A stretch of DNA of 64,000 nucleotides, taken from Brevibacillus dissolubilis. Its GTDB lineage: Bacteria > Bacillota > Bacilli > Brevibacillales > Brevibacillaceae. The notes beneath the pieces are model-generated. The model saw only the letters and a program-made list of their open reading frames with translations. It ran no database searches and was not told the origin of the DNA. The position numbers and the translations under genes are program-made. Position 1 is the stretch's first letter. Each line of letters opens with the position of its first letter. Below, piece by piece: positions 32,639-39,189 of this stretch. Where the stretch lies: contig NZ_VCNA01000001.1 of NCBI RefSeq assembly GCF_006170445.1, forward strand, positions 806,001 to 870,000, given 5' to 3'.

Positions 32639-33442
32639 CTATCTATGAATCCAATCTCTCATCAGAGAATCAGACTTTTTCGGTGAAGCATCCGATTCCG
32701 ATTCTCTCATCGTATCCAGCAGCGCCACCGTATGCTCCACAAACGAAGCCGACAACGGCTCATGCTTGGTCTGTGCAGTCGGCTGGACCAGTTCTGCTGA
32801 GCGGCGGAATACCTCCTCGAACACGCCAGACACCAAAAGAGCTACCGTAATCGATGCAGCCACCGTATACTGGAACAACGCCTGTTTGTACAGCGGCTTT
32901 TTACGCTTCGGGTTGATTGGCTTCGAAACGGATGAACCTTTGCGGACGGATGTTTTCGCTTCTGATCGCTCCGTTGCCCCTTGTTCCTGCTTCCACCCGT
33001 CCTGCCTCCAATCAAATCCTACCGCATGCCCGCCTTGGACAATCCGCTCTGTCGGATTCTCATTACGTTTTGGATTCGGTTTTGGATTCGGTTTCGCATC
33101 CGCCTCTGCCACACGCTCCTGTACGTCCAGAACCGCCGCCATGATCCGCTCTGTGAAAGCATCCATAGCTTTGGCTTCCTGCCACTCTGTCGCATTCGCC
33201 ATCTCGTACACAACGTCTGCATTCACTTTCACAGTGGTTGTGTACTGTTTCACAGCGGTTGCATTCTCGCACACCGCCCGATCATCTGCACCTGCATCCG
33301 CTTCTGCACCAAGGCACTCCATATAAATCCCCAGACACTCGTCACACGTGTAGAGATGATCGTCTGCCTGCTCCCGCACATCTGGCAAGAGCCTGTTGTG
33401 GATGTAGGCAATCCATTGCTCCTTGCTGTAGTGTTTCACCAT
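32639..33442 (-). CDS. Zinc-binding anti-sigma factor
   Basis: This 267 aa protein has an N-terminal zinc anti-sigma motif, HLYTCDEC (His-X3-Cys-X2-Cys), within the first 45 residues, a long soluble segment, one membrane helix at about residues 190-208 and an external C-terminal part. It overlaps the sigma gene by seven bases, the standard arrangement for an ECF sigma/anti-sigma pair. It should hold the sigma factor at the membrane until an envelope signal releases it. The middle region contains Lys/Pro/Asn repeats (PNPKPNPK). Confidence 0.85.
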   Translation of the reverse strand: MVKHYSKEQWIAYIHNRLLPDVREQADDHLYTCDECLGIYMECLGAEADAGADDRAVCENATAVKQYTTTVKVNADVVYEMANATEWQEAKAMDAFTERIMAAVLDVQERVAEADAKPNPKPNPKRNENPTERIVQGGHAVGFDWRQDGWKQEQGATERSEAKTSVRKGSSVSKPINPKRKKPLYKQALFQYTVAASITVALLVSGVFEEVFRRSAELVQPTAQTKHEPLSASFVEHTVALLDTMRESESDASPKKSDSLMRDWIHR

Positions 33443-33984
33443 GGCTCTTCCCCCCAGTGCTTACGCATCCATTGTTTGGCCCGGTAGAGCTTGGACTCTA
33501 CGCTTTTTAGGGCGACACCCTGTTCATCGGCAATTTGTTGATAGGACTTTTCCTCAAAATAATAGGCTTCGATCACACCCCGATAATTGCCGGGCATCTC
33601 TCTCATTCTCCGACGCACCTGTGATTTCTGCTCACGCTCCATCACAGGCGTCTCGGCACTTTCCGCAGCGAGTGCATCAGATGCGTATATGCCCTCTATG
33701 CTTTCTGTCAGTTCCTCTCTTTGACGTTTTTGCCTGCGTTTGAAATCAATCGCTTTGTTCACTGCAATCCGCGTCATCCACGTCTTTAGTCCCTCTGACC
33801 GATAGTTGGGGAGAGAGAGATAAATCTGCACAAAAACCTCTTGGGTGACGTCTTCTGCATCTTTGGGATGGTGAAGGACAGAGTTCACGACGCCGAGTAA
33901 ATAGCTTTGGTACTTTTGGACGAACTGTCGAAATGCTGCCCCGTCGCCAGACTTGATCTGTTGGATAAGTTGATCGTCGCTGAT
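33436..33984 (-). CDS. ECF-type RNA polymerase sigma factor with apparent ATC start codon
   Basis: This protein of about 182 aa has region 2 (PKDAEDVTQEVFVQIYLSL, then MTRIAVNKAIDFKRR) and region 4 (MPGNYRGVIEAYYFEEKSYQ, then VESKLYRAKQWMRKH). Homology clearly runs upstream of the first ATG/GTG/TTG in frame (GTG 33888), through a typical ECF N-terminus (SDDQLIQQIKSGDGAAF). In that region no standard start exists; an ATC at 33984 follows a GGGGGGAG ribosome site at proper spacing, and a good sigma-A promoter places the transcript start about 11 bases before it. A non-ATG start, or a sequence variant, is the likely explanation. The anti-sigma gene overlaps the 3' end. Confidence 0.82.
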   Translation of the reverse strand: MSDDQLIQQIKSGDGAAFRQFVQKYQSYLLGVVNSVLHHPKDAEDVTQEVFVQIYLSLPNYRSEGLKTWMTRIAVNKAIDFKRRQKRQREELTESIEGIYASDALAAESAETPVMEREQKSQVRRRMREMPGNYRGVIEAYYFEEKSYQQIADEQGVALKSVESKLYRAKQWMRKHWGEEPW

Positions 33985-34001
33985 GTCCTCTCCCCCCTCT
34001 C

Positions 34002-34030
34002 TGTATATATGGACGCTCGTTCTCAGTCAA
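34002..34030 (-). promoter_or_regulatory. Sigma-A promoter of the ECF sigma operon
   Basis: On the minus strand TTGACT (34030-34025), 17 bases, TATACA (34007-34002). The expected start of transcription is near 33995, giving a leader of only about 11 bases. Confidence 0.7.
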
Positions 34031-34126
34031 AACCCTGCACATTTTCCAAATTTTTTTCAGGTACATGCTGTAGACTGATTGATCAGGAGAAAAGTCACAT
34101 CCCCTTCCGGAAAAATTCACTGCAAA

Positions 34127-34166
34127 TAAAAAAGCCGGCCACACCTCAAAAAGGTGAAAACCAGCT
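34127..34166 (-). terminator. Terminator of the oxidoreductase gene
   Basis: AGCTGG pairs with CCGGCT, enclosing a second CACCT/AGGTG hairpin, followed by TTTTTT on the minus strand. Confidence 0.8.
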
Positions 34167-34222
34167 CAGCTAAGCCAAATCTCATCTGACGTATCCTATG
34201 TAACTTTTCTGACGAAACCATC

Positions 34223-35206
34223 CTAACGAACCTTCAACAATACCTTCCCTGTCACCTGTCTATTCTCGACCAATCGCTGCGCCTCTGCTGCATCCTCCAG
34301 CGCGAAGCGTTCGCCGATCTTCATGGTCAAGCGGCCCTCGGACAGATATTGCAGCACATGGCTGGCCGCATCACGCAAAAGATGAGGGCGCTTGTTTCTC
34401 GTCGTACCGAGGCTGAACCCGAGAACAGAGCGGCAGCTGGCATGCAGGTCCTTGGTCTTGATTTGCCCCACCTCACCGCTCGAATTCCCAAAATGAACCA
34501 GTCTGCCATACATAGCGAGGCAGTCTAAGCTCTGTTCAGACACCCAGCCCGATACCGAATCCAGGATGATATCCACACCTGTTCCACCGGTACATTCATT
34601 CACGCGTTCCGCGAAGCTGCCCTCCGCATAGCAGATCACATGATCAGCGCCTGCCCCGAGTGCGGTTGCAATCTTCTTCTCACTGCCGACGGTTCCGATG
34701 ACTTGACCCGCTCCCAATATCTTCGCCAATTGAATTGCCGTCGTCCCCACTCCCCCTGCCGCTGCATGGACGAGCACCGTTTCGCCCGGCTGGATTCTTG
34801 CGATGTCTGCGAGCAATTTATACGAAAGAAACGATACGATCGGGCTTGCCGCTGCCGTATCAAAATCTACGTTGTCAGGAAGCACATAGGTCAGCACCTC
34901 ATCAGCCACCACGTACTCCGCATACGAACCACCCTTTGGAAAAGCGATGACCCGCTGCCCCACCTTAAGATCCGTGACCTCCGAACCAACCGCCTCAATC
35001 ACCCCGGCCACATCCAAGCCTGGAATGAACGGTGGCTGGCTGGCCCCGCGATAATTGCTTTTTCTGGATTTGATATCGGCAAAATTGACACTGGTCGCTT
35101 CCACCCGGATCAAAACTTGCTTGGCATTCATCACAGGAAGATCTACCGTCGTATAGGTTAGTACTTCTGGACCACCGAATTCAGTGACAACCACTGCTTT
35201 CATCAT
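34223..35206 (-). CDS. Quinone oxidoreductase-like medium-chain dehydrogenase
   Basis: This 327 aa enzyme belongs to the zinc-free quinone oxidoreductase branch of the MDR superfamily. It has a GroES-like N-terminus (NFADIKSRKSNYRG), the PGLDVAGVIEAVG segment and the NADPH-binding AAAGGVGTTAIQLAK motif. The structural zinc cysteines of true alcohol dehydrogenases are absent. It probably reduces quinones or enones with NADPH. The two ATGs at the start (35206, 35203) both follow GGGAGG. It is transcribed alone. Confidence 0.9.
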   Translation of the reverse strand: MMKAVVVTEFGGPEVLTYTTVDLPVMNAKQVLIRVEATSVNFADIKSRKSNYRGASQPPFIPGLDVAGVIEAVGSEVTDLKVGQRVIAFPKGGSYAEYVVADEVLTYVLPDNVDFDTAAASPIVSFLSYKLLADIARIQPGETVLVHAAAGGVGTTAIQLAKILGAGQVIGTVGSEKKIATALGAGADHVICYAEGSFAERVNECTGGTGVDIILDSVSGWVSEQSLDCLAMYGRLVHFGNSSGEVGQIKTKDLHASCRSVLGFSLGTTRNKRPHLLRDAASHVLQYLSEGRLTMKIGERFALEDAAEAQRLVENRQVTGKVLLKVR

Positions 35207-35278
35207 TCATTCCTCCCGGCTTTTGCCTATATGTACCTGTTGATTTCTTCAATGGGAGGGAAAATCCTTTTCTTCTAC

Positions 35279-35326
35279 AAAAAAACCTCCTGGACAGCAT
35301 GGTCATTCCACACTCCACAGGAGGTT
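35279..35326 (-). terminator. Terminator of the GNAT-like gene
   Basis: AACCTCCTG pairs with CAGGAGGTT, followed by TTTTTTT on the minus strand. Confidence 0.85.
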
Positions 35327-35337
35327 CGGCTTCGTTT

Positions 35338-36084
35338 TTATACGGCCAGCGCCAGCTTAAACTGCTCGTCCAATGGTTTGTACATGACCGTCGTATCAAC
35401 GGCTACATCTGCTGGAACGGTATGTAGAACAGGATGCTCAGCATATACAGCCTTAATTGGTTGACCATTTGGGTCCAGCAATGGTTTGAAACCGAGCATA
35501 TTCTGGAAGAGGTTCGCGGATTTTGGATTGGTAATCTCTCCAAACATTCCTTTGAATCCTTTTGCTTTTGCCACTTTTTCAAGCAGTTTGAACATCTCTT
35601 GACCTACATATCGTTTATTCTTTTCCAAGCGTACGCCGACCATGAAGAGATGAACGTGTTCACCGGTCGTCATCGGTTTTCCTGTGATATGTTCAACGGA
35701 CTCAATAAATTTTTCTTCCAACGGCATCACGAACTCGGTAATCAGGTTCGCCTGCTCCAGATCCCCCTCAAAAACAACCGGCTCTGCTTTTGGATTAAAA
35801 TCATCGCAAGCAAGGACACCAACAACACGTCCCGTATCCGGCTCTTTTGCAATGATCGTCAGACCAGTGCCGCCATCTGTTTTCAGATATTCGTAGCAGA
35901 ATCCGCCAAAGCTTTCTGCGGTAAGTCCCAAGCCGCTCACGACAGGTTCTTGTACTCTCGTATTTCCAATCGTAACTCCTGCGAAGGTTTGCCCCAAGCA
36001 TTCAGCTGCATCACGGACCAGTGCGTCGTTTGTTTTATCCAGTACCTCGTATACATAAGTAAATGTGTTAGTTTGATTGGCCAT
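35338..36084 (-). CDS. GNAT-like acyltransferase family protein, substrate unknown
   Basis: This 248 aa protein has a central GLTIIAKEPDTGRVVGVLAC strand pair and, near residues 165-200, KLLEKVAKAKGFKGMFGEIT, then NPKSANLFQNMLGF, which resembles the acetyl-CoA binding and 'ANLF...GF' segments of GNAT acetyltransferases. The N-terminal part is unrecognised. The start is the ATG at 36084, ten bases after AGGAGG; a TTG nine bases upstream is too close to that site. A good promoter (TTGTCT, 17 bases, TATATT) lies 50 bases upstream. The specific reaction is unknown. Confidence 0.6.
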   Translation of the reverse strand: MANQTNTFTYVYEVLDKTNDALVRDAAECLGQTFAGVTIGNTRVQEPVVSGLGLTAESFGGFCYEYLKTDGGTGLTIIAKEPDTGRVVGVLACDDFNPKAEPVVFEGDLEQANLITEFVMPLEEKFIESVEHITGKPMTTGEHVHLFMVGVRLEKNKRYVGQEMFKLLEKVAKAKGFKGMFGEITNPKSANLFQNMLGFKPLLDPNGQPIKAVYAEHPVLHTVPADVAVDTTVMYKPLDEQFKLALAV

Positions 36085-36133
36085 GTAATTCAATCCTCCT
36101 GTCTAATTTCAAGGATTTGTGTAATGCAATTAA

Positions 36134-36162
36134 AATATAATTCCTATTTGCGATATAGACAA
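36134..36162 (-). promoter_or_regulatory. Promoter of the GNAT-like gene
   Basis: On the minus strand TTGTCT (36162-36157), 17 bases, TATATT (36139-36134). The AT-rich stretch 36163-36320 upstream holds no recognisable gene. Confidence 0.6.
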
Positions 36163-36320
36163 TGGTTCGTTGGTACTAACATCAATCAAAATGAGTCCCA
36201 AAAATCAATAATGTCAATTTTCTGTCAAGAAATTTATTCCATCAAATAATTAAATTTACATATTAGCAACTCATTTTGACCCATTCGTATTGGCCCATTG
36301 ACTGATTTTCGCACAACAAC

Positions 36321-36364
36321 AAAAAAAGCTCTGCGGCTGTATAAATATACAGCTACAGAGCTTT
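36321..36364 (-). terminator. Terminator of the tRNA operon
   Basis: AAAGCTCTG and GCTGTATA pair with TATACAGC and CAGAGCTTT, followed by a T-run of seven on the minus strand, right after the tRNA-Cys gene. Confidence 0.88.
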
Positions 36365-36382
36365 ATCTTGTATAAATATGTA

Positions 36383-36456
36383 TGGAGGGAGTACCCGGAT
36401 TTGAACCGGGGGTGAAGGTTTTGCAGACCCGTGCCTTACCACTTGGCTATACTCCC
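36383..36456 (-). tRNA. tRNA-Cys (GCA)
   Basis: A 74-nt cloverleaf with acceptor GGGAGTA/TACTCCC, anticodon loop CTGCAAA and encoded CCA. It is the last of the array. Confidence 0.95.
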
Positions 36457-36466
36457 AAACATAAAA

Positions 36467-36543
36467 TGGGGCGATCGAGGGGATTCGAACCCCCGAGTGC
36501 CGGAGCCACAATCCGGTGTGTTAACCGCTTCACCACGACCGCC
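36467..36543 (-). tRNA. tRNA-His (GTG)
   Basis: A 77-nt cloverleaf with acceptor GGCGGTC/GATCGCC, anticodon loop TTGTGGC and encoded CCA. Confidence 0.95.
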
Positions 36544-36569
36544 ATAATGAAAAACATTTTGTAGATAAG

Positions 36570-36660
36570 TGGCGGAGGGAGAGGGATTCGAACCCCCGTG
36601 ACGTTGCCGCCTAACGGTTTTCAAGACCGCCCCGTTATGACCACTTCGGTATCCCTCCGC
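36570..36660 (-). tRNA. tRNA-Ser (TGA)
   Basis: A 91-nt class II tRNA with a long variable arm, acceptor GCGGAGG/CCTCCGC, anticodon loop CTTGAAA and encoded CCA. Confidence 0.95.
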
Positions 36661-36677
36661 AATAGTAGGTAAAGATA

Positions 36678-36760
36678 TGGTGCCGGTAGAGGGACTTGAA
36701 CCCCCACGGTTTCCCTCACGATTTTGAGTCGCGCGCGTCTGCCAATTCCGCCATACCGGC
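36678..36760 (-). tRNA. tRNA-Leu (CAA)
   Basis: An 83-nt class II tRNA with acceptor GCCGGTA/TACCGGC, anticodon loop CTCAAAA and encoded CCA. Confidence 0.94.
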
Positions 36761-36772
36761 TTATTCAGATAA

Positions 36773-36849
36773 TGGCGTGCCCTGAGAGATTCGAACTCCC
36801 GACCTTTTGATTCGTAGTCAAACGCTCTATCCGGCTGAGCTAAGGGCAC
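36773..36849 (-). tRNA. tRNA-Arg (ACG)
   Basis: A 77-nt cloverleaf with acceptor GTGCCCT/AGGGCAC and anticodon loop CTACGAA; the wobble A is normally deaminated to inosine. CCA is encoded. Confidence 0.95.
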
Positions 36850-36865
36850 ATTGTACTAGGTAAAA

Positions 36866-36941
36866 TGGAGCGGACGAAGGGTCTCGAACCCTCGACCTTC
36901 GCCTTGGCAAGGCGACGCTCTACCAATTGAGCTACGTCCGC
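36866..36941 (-). tRNA. tRNA-Gly (GCC)
   Basis: A 76-nt cloverleaf with acceptor GCGGACG/CGTCCGC, anticodon loop TTGCCAA and encoded CCA. Confidence 0.95.
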
Positions 36942-36959
36942 ATGTATAGTAGGGTAAAA

Positions 36960-37035
36960 TGGTGAGCCATGAAGGACTCGAACCTTCGACCCTCTGATTA
37001 AAAGTCAGATGCTCTACCAACTGAGCTAATGGCTC
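36960..37035 (-). tRNA. tRNA-Lys (TTT)
   Basis: A 76-nt cloverleaf with acceptor GAGCCAT/ATGGCTC, anticodon loop CTTTTAA and encoded CCA. Confidence 0.95.
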
Positions 37036-37044
37036 TCAAAAAAA

Positions 37045-37119
37045 TGGCTGGGGTACTAGGATTTGAACCTAGGAATGACGGAGTCAAAGTCCGTTGCCTT
37101 ACCGCTTGGCTATACCCCA
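37045..37119 (-). tRNA. tRNA-Gln (TTG)
   Basis: A 75-nt cloverleaf with acceptor TGGGGTA/TACCCCA, anticodon loop CTTTGAC and encoded CCA. Confidence 0.95.
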
Positions 37120-37123
37120 TCAG

Positions 37124-37199
37124 TGGTGCCGGCGATAGGACTTGAACCCACAACCCCCTGATTACAAGTCAGGTGCTCTACCAATTGAGCTACACCGGC
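37124..37199 (-). tRNA. tRNA-Thr (TGT)
   Basis: A 76-nt cloverleaf with acceptor GCCGGTG/CGCCGGC, anticodon loop CTTGTAA and encoded CCA. Confidence 0.95.
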
Positions 37200-37236
37200 A
37201 TGATGTGTTATTACTTCGCCTTCTCTTTTGAAAAGA

Positions 37237-37313
37237 TGGCGGAGCTGACGGGACTCGAACCCGCGACCTCCGGTGTGACAGACCGGCGTGAACTCCAACT
37301 TCACCACAGCTCC
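37237..37313 (-). tRNA. tRNA-Asp (GTC)
   Basis: A 77-nt cloverleaf with acceptor GGAGCTG/CAGCTCC, anticodon loop CTGTCAC and encoded CCA. Confidence 0.95.
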
Positions 37314-37350
37314 ATATTTGTTTGAACGCTACTTAGTGCGAACATGGCTT

Positions 37351-37495
37351 TGGTTGCCCCCTACGGGGACCACTGATCTCATCTGAGCGAAGAAGATTAC
37401 TCGACGTAGGACAGATGAAATTTTGGTTGCACTCACGAGTACCACTGATTTTACCTGATCGAAGAAGACTAGGCGACGTAGTTCAGGTAATATGT
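37351..37495 (-). repeat. Two tandem 72-73 nt structured repeats following tRNA-fMet
   Basis: Two units (37351-37423 and 37424-37495) lie directly after the initiator tRNA on the minus strand. Each ends with GCAACCA, the same last bases as tRNA-fMet, so the array is phased on the tRNA 3' end. Both share CTACGTCG, TCTTCTTCG and ATCAGTGGT. Each can form two hairpins: ACCTGA/TCAGGT or CATCTG/CAGATG, then ACTC/GAGT or CCCC/GGGG. The stems differ in sequence but stay paired. They are not tRNAs: there is no anticodon arm or T-loop. Confidence 0.7.
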
Positions 37496-37572
<77 letters not shown>

Positions 37573-37596
37573 ACAATTAAAATCGGCACATTTTCA

Positions 37597-37626
37597 ATTA
37601 TAACACAAATCGTTCATCATAATCAA
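37597..37626 (-). promoter_or_regulatory. Promoter of the tRNA-fMet to tRNA-Cys operon
   Basis: On the minus strand TTGATT (37626-37621), 18 bases, TATAAT (37602-37597), about 25 bases before tRNA-fMet. Confidence 0.65.
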
Positions 37627-37706
37627 GTGCCACATTCTTCAAAATGATGTTCCAACCTATAGTCATTCAAGCCTGTAGTCATCCAGTCCTATTGAAGAAA
37701 GAAAAA

Positions 37707-37797
37707 TGGCGGAGAGTGAGGGATTCGAACCCTCGCTACACTTGCGCATACTAACGGTTTAGCAAACCGTCCCCTTCGGCCTCTTGGGTAACTCTCC
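37707..37797 (-). tRNA. tRNA-Ser (GCT)
   Basis: A 91-nt class II tRNA with acceptor GGAGAGT/ACTCTCC, anticodon loop TTGCTAA and encoded CCA. It is the first of the cluster. Confidence 0.95.
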
Positions 37798-37826
37798 ATG
37801 TAATTAACGCCGTTCTCTCGGGCGGA

Positions 37827-37855
37827 ATTACAATATATCATACTTCCTAGGACAA
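37827..37855 (-). promoter_or_regulatory. Promoter upstream of tRNA-Ser (GCT)
   Basis: On the minus strand TTGTCC (37855-37850), 17 bases, TGTAAT (37832-37827), about 30 bases before the tRNA. Confidence 0.5.
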
Positions 37856-37872
37856 AAGCAACTGTTTTCACT

Positions 37873-37913
37873 AAAAAAAGAAGAACCTCCTGGCTGACGA
37901 CACCAGAAGGTTC
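37873..37913 (-). terminator. Terminator of the MarR-RND-adaptor operon
   Basis: GAACCTTCTGG pairs with CCAGGAGGTTC, followed by TTCTTTTTTT on the minus strand. Confidence 0.85.
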
Positions 37914-37941
37914 CACTCCCCTGCTCTTATGCTTGATGATG

Positions 37942-39168
37942 TTACTGTTGAATGCTTACTTTGCTGTTCTCTTTCAGCAAGGTCTGGCCTTTGACGACGA
38001 CCTTCGCTCCTTCGGTGACGCCGGAGGTGATTTCGATCATGTCGCTGGATTCTTCGCCTGTGGTGACTTCTACTTGCTTGGCGATGTCACCCTCGATGAG
38101 ATAGACGAATTTTTTGCCGTCACGGTCAAACACAGCTTTACGCGGTACGACCAGTGCTGATTTCTTGGCATCGGTCTGGTTGTCGAATACGACATTGACA
38201 ACCATGTCAGCCTTCAGCTCATTGGACGGGTTTGGAATTGAGATTTCGATTGGGTAAGCTTTGAGCTGGGCATCCATCACTGGGCTGACTGCAGTTACGT
38301 TTGCGGTCAGATCCTTTTGCAGGGACTCAATATGGACCTTGACAGAGGTTCCCACTTTGACGCGGGAGATCTCTTGCTCAGACAGGTTGGCTTTGACGAT
38401 CAATGGATTGGTCTTGACGATGACCAGCACGGGCGCGGACGGAGAAGCCATCTGTCCGATTGCTCCGTTGACGGTGGACACGTATCCGCTGATTGGTGCG
38501 GTTACGGTCGCGTTGGCAAGCTGTGTCCGAGCGGTCTGCAGGCTGACGGCGGCTTGATTGACGGAGGCTTGAGAGACACCTACCCCATTCATCTGCTGGG
38601 CCGCTTGGAGTGCTTGCTGGGCGTTGGCATGGGCGGTCTGGGCATTGCTCAGAGCCAGTTGTGCCTGCTCCAGCTGCTGGGATGAGATTGCGCCTTCGGT
38701 GAACAACTGCTGCATGCGTTGCTGGTTGCGCTGGGCGTCAGCCAATGCCGTCTCAGCCTGTGCTAAGCCGTTTTTCGCCTGTTCAAGACCTTGGCTGGAG
38801 CTGCTGCCGGATTGTTTCAGGTTGGCTTGGGCCAGCTGGAGAGCGGCTTCTGCCTGTTTGATGGAGTTCTGGATATCTTGTTGGTCGAGACTGAATAAGA
38901 CGGTACCTTGGTTCACATATTGGCCCAGCTTAACAGGCAGCGAGGTGATTTTTCCGGAAATTTTGGCGCTGACCTGTACCTCTTCGCTCGGTGCCAGCTT
39001 GGCGGTGAAGCCTGCGCTTGCGCTGACGGTTCCTTTTTTGACTGTCTCGACTTGGACAGGTGTTACGGTTTCTTTGACAGCGGCTGGTGTAGTGGCCGCC
39101 TGCTGATTCGAGCATCCGGCCACCAGCAGGACAGCTGCTAAGGCAAGTGCTATCGGTTGTTTTTTCAC
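37942..39168 (-). CDS. RND efflux adaptor (membrane fusion) lipoprotein
   Basis: This 408 aa protein has a signal peptide with lipobox LLVAGC (Cys19), then the beta-barrel, lipoyl and coiled-coil layout of HlyD/AcrA-type adaptors: ISGKITSLPVKLGQYVNQG (lipoyl half), a long Gln/Ala-rich hairpin at about 100-205, then ATVTAPISGYVS. In Gram-positive bacteria such lipoproteins assist RND pumps without an outer-membrane channel. The gene is 21 bases after the RND pump gene and ends in a terminator. Substrates are unknown. Confidence 0.9.
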   Translation of the reverse strand: MKKQPIALALAAVLLVAGCSNQQAATTPAAVKETVTPVQVETVKKGTVSASAGFTAKLAPSEEVQVSAKISGKITSLPVKLGQYVNQGTVLFSLDQQDIQNSIKQAEAALQLAQANLKQSGSSSSQGLEQAKNGLAQAETALADAQRNQQRMQQLFTEGAISSQQLEQAQLALSNAQTAHANAQQALQAAQQMNGVGVSQASVNQAAVSLQTARTQLANATVTAPISGYVSTVNGAIGQMASPSAPVLVIVKTNPLIVKANLSEQEISRVKVGTSVKVHIESLQKDLTANVTAVSPVMDAQLKAYPIEISIPNPSNELKADMVVNVVFDNQTDAKKSALVVPRKAVFDRDGKKFVYLIEGDIAKQVEVTTGEESSDMIEITSGVTEGAKVVVKGQTLLKENSKVSIQQ

Positions 39169-39189
39169 TTGTATCTCTCTCCCCTCATA

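Noticed and set aside
33436-33888. ECF sigma factor starting at GTG 33888
   Set aside because: It would delete the N-terminal part of region 2 that is plainly present in frame upstream, and it lacks a ribosome site.
37314-37495. Extra tRNA genes between tRNA-Asp and tRNA-fMet
   Set aside because: The CCA-like ends suggested tRNAs, but neither unit has an anticodon arm or T-loop; they are described as structured repeats instead.
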